A DNA stretch of 18,974 nt from CAYMKE01 sp964390955 (GTDB taxonomy: Bacteria > Bacteroidota > Bacteroidia > Bacteroidales > JBBRXJ01): assembly GCA_964390955.1 (NCBI GenBank), contig CAYMKE010000029.1, positions 1 to 18,974 of the forward strand, written 5' to 3'. Shown here piece by piece: positions 15,684 through 18,974 of this stretch (position 1 is the first letter of the stretch; the number at the start of each line of letters is the position of its first letter). A program made the translations under genes and the position numbers. A model generated the notes under the pieces. That model did not search any database, was not told the DNA's origin, and saw nothing but the letters and a program-made list of their open reading frames with translations.

Positions 15684-16496
15684 TTAATTTATGCTTTTGA
15701 TTTTTGTTGAGTCCAATGTTAACCAAAGATCAACGGTTGCTGCTTGTGGTATTTTGTTTGATTTATTATGTGCGGGATTTTGTTTCCATACCACTGCGTT
15801 GTATGTATCCCGCTCATAATTAATGGTATTATCATAGTGTTTTTTGCCAACATTCAAAGAAGAAAGGATTATTTCTTTGCGTGCCTGGTCTGTTTTCATC
15901 CCTCTTACATCCGGAGGGGTGATTTTTTTTGTTTTATAACCATCGCCAAGTATCAGGTCTATTTTACTTCCAATATATAGTTTTTTTCCTTTATAGATTT
16001 TCTCGCCTTTAAATTTTTGAGTCAGAACGTTGTTTCTGGCAATATCTTCTTTGTAAGATATTTTCCCGACATTAAACCGGTGGGTTTCAAGAATGGCCTG
16101 TGCCTGTCTTAATGAAACACCAATAACATCTGGAACTTTCTTTTTGGGTGGTTTGGATGCATTGAGTATGAGGAATATGTTTCTTCCTTTTTTTACTTTA
16201 AAGCCTGATGGAGGATTTTGGTTTACGACTGTGCTGGGACGTGCGTTTTGTTTGAAGATTGAGTCCTCTATTTCAATATTAAGATGGTGTTCATCGGCTA
16301 ATTGATTGCTTTCTTCTACTGTCAATCCATTAAAATCCGGTACAGAAAAAGACTGCCCGTGATGTGTGTAAAATCTCAGGTACGTGAACACTCCCAAAAA
16401 GAAAAGTATGGTAAACAATGCTGCATAAAGCATCCGTTGAACCCATACATGATTTCTAATGTAATCGAATATTTTATTTATTATTGATGTTTTCAT
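15684..16496 (-). CDS. Membrane-anchored PASTA-domain protein
   Basis: This 270-residue protein has a short cytosolic N-terminus, one transmembrane helix (about 22-40), and three periplasmic PASTA domains (about 49-113, 120-184, 194-261). Each begins with the usual (V/P)PDVxG-type strand (VPDFNGLTVEES, VPDVIGVSLRQA, PPDVRGMKTDQA). There is no kinase domain and no transpeptidase domain, unlike PknB or PBP2x, so it is a stand-alone PASTA protein. PASTA modules bind muropeptides or penicillin-binding proteins in other bacteria. The cluster with ddl and a secreted T9SS protein suggests a role at the cell wall, which is inference. It follows mqnE by 41 bases and abuts the next gene with no gap. 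Confidence 0.92.
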   Translation of the reverse strand: MKTSIINKIFDYIRNHVWVQRMLYAALFTILFFLGVFTYLRFYTHHGQSFSVPDFNGLTVEESNQLADEHHLNIEIEDSIFKQNARPSTVVNQNPPSGFKVKKGRNIFLILNASKPPKKKVPDVIGVSLRQAQAILETHRFNVGKISYKEDIARNNVLTQKFKGEKIYKGKKLYIGSKIDLILGDGYKTKKITPPDVRGMKTDQARKEIILSSLNVGKKHYDNTINYERDTYNAVVWKQNPAHNKSNKIPQAATVDLWLTLDSTKIKSIN

Positions 16497-16537
16497 TTTG
16501 ATAAGAACGTAAGATTTATAGAATAATTATTTATTTT

Positions 16538-17662
16538 TTAAATGATTGTTTTTTTTAGGCTTTGGTAGAGTGTATCCCTTTCAATTGGGATGCGTTCAGA
16601 TTGTTTTATAATGTGTTCGATTTCTCCGGATGTTTTGGGTTTTAGATATTCCATGCCGGCCATTGAATATATTTTTGTAGAATTTAACACAGTCCCATCT
16701 AAGTCATTTACACCAAAGTGAAGTGCTGTTTGTGCTGTATCTATTCCCAACATTGGCCAGTAGGCTTTTATGTGTTGAAAGTTGTCTAAAAAGATTCTGG
16801 AAATAGCATAATTTTTTAAATCTTCAATCACCGGTACTTCGCCTATTTTACTCATATTATTGTTTGGATTTCTGTATTTAAGCGGGATGAAAACCTGAAA
16901 CCCATTTGTGATGTCTTGCAAGTTTCTGATCATCGAAAGATGTTCAATCCGTTCCTCGTATGATTCGATATGTCCGTAAAGCATTGTGGCATTGGAGGGA
17001 ATGTTTAATTGATGTGCCACTTGGTGTATTTCCAGCCACCGGGCAGCATCAATTTTTTCAGGACATATTTTGTTTCTTACCATTGGATTAAATATTTCAG
17101 CCCCCCCCCCGGGAATAGCATCCAACCCATTGTTTTTTAAATGAATCAAACCGTTTTTAAGCGTCAATCCGGTTTTTCCTATCATATAATCAAGCTCAAC
17201 AGCAGTAAAAGCTTTGATAAATATACCGGGAAAATGAGTTTTGATTTTCTTTAAGAGGCCGGTGTAATAAAAGAGATCATGATCAGGATGCACACCGCCA
17301 ACGATATGAACTTCTGTGATCCCGTGATCAATAAATTGTGCTATTTTATTGAGTATCTCTTCAGTGGTAAGTTCAAAACAGCCGGGTTGATTTTTTTTTC
17401 TGGAATAGCTGCAAAACCGGCATTGGTTTATACAAATATTTGTAGGTTCAATATGAATGTTCTTATTATAATAAACGGTTTTTCCATTTTTTTTTTGATT
17501 CATATAATCTGCCATTATTCCTAATATTCCCAGATCTCCTGATTGGTACAAAACCATTGCATCTGTTCTATTGATTCGCTGGTTGTTGATGATTTTTTTT
17601 ACAACGGGAACGATGTTTTGATTAATTATTGATTTGGAAATAAAATATGACAGTTTTTCCAT
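16538..17662 (-). CDS. mqnE: Aminofutalosine synthase (radical SAM), menaquinone biosynthesis
   Basis: MqnE joins a radical formed from S-adenosylmethionine to 3-[(1-carboxyvinyl)oxy]benzoate, giving 6-amino-6-deoxyfutalosine in the futalosine route to menaquinone. The radical SAM cluster cysteines are C77, C81 and C84 in HIEPTNICINQCRFCSY (70-86). HIEPTN, VGGVHPDHDLFYY (121-133), PGGGAEIF (184-191) and the near-terminal IYSMAGME fit MqnE/CofH; MqnC, the related cyclase, has a different N-terminal motif. It is 374 residues, normal length. The PGGG motif is encoded partly by ten consecutive G (17110-17101), a slippage-prone tract that is in frame here. It is cytosolic. The gene is 25 bases downstream of the TPR membrane-protein gene and 41 upstream of the PASTA gene; no other menaquinone gene is in the window. 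Confidence 0.94.
   Translation of the reverse strand: MEKLSYFISKSIINQNIVPVVKKIINNQRINRTDAMVLYQSGDLGILGIMADYMNQKKNGKTVYYNKNIHIEPTNICINQCRFCSYSRKKNQPGCFELTTEEILNKIAQFIDHGITEVHIVGGVHPDHDLFYYTGLLKKIKTHFPGIFIKAFTAVELDYMIGKTGLTLKNGLIHLKNNGLDAIPGGGAEIFNPMVRNKICPEKIDAARWLEIHQVAHQLNIPSNATMLYGHIESYEERIEHLSMIRNLQDITNGFQVFIPLKYRNPNNNMSKIGEVPVIEDLKNYAISRIFLDNFQHIKAYWPMLGIDTAQTALHFGVNDLDGTVLNSTKIYSMAGMEYLKPKTSGEIEHIIKQSERIPIERDTLYQSLKKTII
17101..17110 (-). repeat. Homopolymeric G10 tract inside mqnE
   Basis: Ten consecutive C on the plus strand (G on the coding strand) encode Gly185-Gly187 and the first base of Ala188. It directly follows a CCC codon for Pro184. Such tracts are typical slippage sites and also frequent sequencing-error sites. 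The frame is open at the present length of ten. Confidence 0.95.
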
Positions 17663-17687
17663 AAAACATATAATTCAAATATAAAAT

Positions 17688-18974
17688 TTAAAATGAATTG
17701 GCGACTTGTAAATATTGTTTTGCCTGTTCAGGCTTTCCGATTTTTTTCAATATTTCAGCCATTGCATAATAAGCAGGCTTGTATTGTTGATTGGCTTGTA
17801 TGCATTGTTTAAGATATTTTATTGCATTGTAAGGTTGCGACTGCTTCATATATATAATTCCCATGTAGTAATAAGCAGAAGAGTATTTTTTATTTACTTT
17901 TTTTAATTTATTGAAAGTTGCCAATGCATTATTCAATTCATTTTTTTGTAAATAAGCAATGCCTAAGAGGTTTAGTATATGATCGTAATCAGGATAAAAT
18001 TCAAGGCATTTATAAGCTGTTTTGATTGCTTGATTGTACATTCCGATTTTGAGATAAGCCTTGCAAAGATTTATATAAGCAGCTTCATTATGTGGTGTAA
18101 TATCAATGGCTTTTTTCAGATATATAATGGCTTGTTTGGGATTGTTGTTTTCGAGAGCCTGAAAGCCTTTTAAGTCCAGCGTTGTTTTTCTTTCCTGTAC
18201 AGCACAAATTATAGCGTCATTTACATTGATAGTATGTATTGTTTTGCCGGGTGGCCAGATCCCATGCTTTTGTTGATAGGGGTTTAAATAGGTGTTTACG
18301 AATATTGCATAATCCCAATCATGGTTTCCTCTTTCATAGTATCTGCAGTAATGTACTTTTACTTTGTCTTTGTATTTTCTCATGTAATGTCTGAGTTCTT
18401 TTGTGAAGTTGGTCCTGATGATCATTTTGTCCTGTGGATCAATTTCATCCAATTTTTCTTTGATGACATTATTTATAAGCCATTGTGCAGCAGGGCGCAG
18501 GCTGTGTCCATAATAATCCATTTCATAATCTCCATAAGCTCCGTCTACTCCACCAACAAGTTCATTAAAATAAATGTATTCATAGGGATGCTGTTTGATG
18601 GTATGAATGATTGGTTTTATGGCCAATATCAGCATGACGGCATATACAAAGTATTGGAAACGTGGATTTTTGACAACCCTCAATAGTTTTTCGTACCCAA
18701 TTGCTGTTGCTACCACAAAACTTGGCCAGATGAATAATGCGTGCCGCCATCCTCCGTAAACGTTTGATCCTTTATAGATGATATAAAAAACAGGAAAAGC
18801 AAAAGAGAAGACCAGAAAAAAGGTATAAAGATATTCGCTCTGAATGATTTTTTTTCTGATGAATACAATATACAGCAGAAAACCAATTAGAATTACAAAA
18901 GGAGTTGTGATCAGAATATATTTTGGAATGTAATACCACGGCAGAAAATCAGACCAATAAATATTTCCTTCGAA
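17688..18974 (-). CDS. Partial GT39-like multi-pass membrane protein with C-terminal TPR repeats
   Basis: The frame is open to the window edge, so the true start lies beyond it; the internal GTG at 18716 is not the start. 428 residues are visible. The first part has four hydrophobic helices (for example around YILITTPFVILIGFLLYIVF, YTFFLVFSFAFPVFYIIY and FQYFVYAVMLILAIKPIIHT) separated by a YGGWRHALFIWP segment. Next comes YIYFNELVGGVDGAYGDYEM, a motif I associate with a Bacteroidota group of dolichyl-phosphate-mannose-mannosyltransferase-like proteins. The last 165 residues hold about four TPR units (ALENNNPKQAIIYLKKAIDI, KIGMYNQAIKTAYKCLEF, and so on), probably for protein contacts. Catalytic residues of GT39 enzymes lie near the N-terminus, outside the window, so activity cannot be judged. 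mqnE follows after 25 bases. Confidence 0.85.
   Translation of the reverse strand, partial: FEGNIYWSDFLPWYYIPKYILITTPFVILIGFLLYIVFIRKKIIQSEYLYTFFLVFSFAFPVFYIIYKGSNVYGGWRHALFIWPSFVVATAIGYEKLLRVVKNPRFQYFVYAVMLILAIKPIIHTIKQHPYEYIYFNELVGGVDGAYGDYEMDYYGHSLRPAAQWLINNVIKEKLDEIDPQDKMIIRTNFTKELRHYMRKYKDKVKVHYCRYYERGNHDWDYAIFVNTYLNPYQQKHGIWPPGKTIHTINVNDAIICAVQERKTTLDLKGFQALENNNPKQAIIYLKKAIDITPHNEAAYINLCKAYLKIGMYNQAIKTAYKCLEFYPDYDHILNLLGIAYLQKNELNNALATFNKLKKVNKKYSSAYYYMGIIYMKQSQPYNAIKYLKQCIQANQQYKPAYYAMAEILKKIGKPEQAKQYLQVANSF

Noticed and set aside
17676..17683. TATATTTG box upstream of mqnE
   Set aside because: It fits the -7 consensus but no -33 box lies upstream, and the 25-base gap suggests cotranscription with the TPR gene.

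Overview
The window is AT-rich and carries 15 protein-coding genes, all on the minus strand, with little spacing in most places. No rRNA, tRNA, CRISPR array, transposase or phage gene was seen. The content points to a member of the Bacteroidota. The signs are a T9SS type A C-terminal sorting domain, a LeuRS with the long Bacteroidota-type insertions, PorT-like outer-membrane barrel domains, an ECF sigma gene beside a membrane-anchored partner, a futalosine-pathway menaquinone enzyme (MqnE), promoter-like TAnnTTTG boxes, and the general lack of Shine-Dalgarno sequences. The genus cannot be told from the sequence alone.

In the direction of transcription (high to low coordinates) the layout is as follows. 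(1) 18974-17688: 3' part of a membrane protein of the glycosyltransferase-39-like/TPR type, open at the window edge. (2) 17662-16538: mqnE, with a ten-base homopolymeric G tract in its conserved PGGGAEIF motif. (3) 16496-11242: an envelope cluster of a PASTA-domain membrane protein, a T9SS-secreted protein whose ATG directly abuts the PASTA stop codon, an RluD-type pseudouridine synthase, and D-Ala-D-Ala ligase. (4) 11173-8241: an NfnA/NfnB-like flavin and iron-sulfur oxidoreductase pair with a 4-base overlap, then a small predicted outer-membrane protein with a TTG start. (5) 8198-7536: rpe. (6) 7480-4848: a possible envelope-signalling trio of lipoprotein, ECF sigma factor, and an inner-membrane protein with a long N/Q/K-rich linker and a C-terminal beta-barrel-like domain. 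(7) 4474-1697: leuS. (8) 1505-192: an M23 endopeptidase of the MepM/Csd3 type, ending in a perfect stem-loop.

The noncoding DNA holds most of the unexplained structure. The 373-base gap 4475-4847 contains a 24-base near-perfect inverted repeat (4560-4630) and, next to it, a GC-richer stretch with a small hairpin. A diverged single arm of the same repeat recurs at 13355-13386, just upstream of a candidate rluD promoter, so the two sites look like members of a dispersed family. The left edge (1-55) is an 8-bp tandem repeat that has stop codons in all six frames.

The most interesting protein-level signal is the sigma-associated 430-residue protein, which could in principle bridge the inner and outer membranes and pass envelope state to the sigma factor. 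The most testable DNA-level signal is the poly-G tract in mqnE. No clearly new defence or mobile system is visible.
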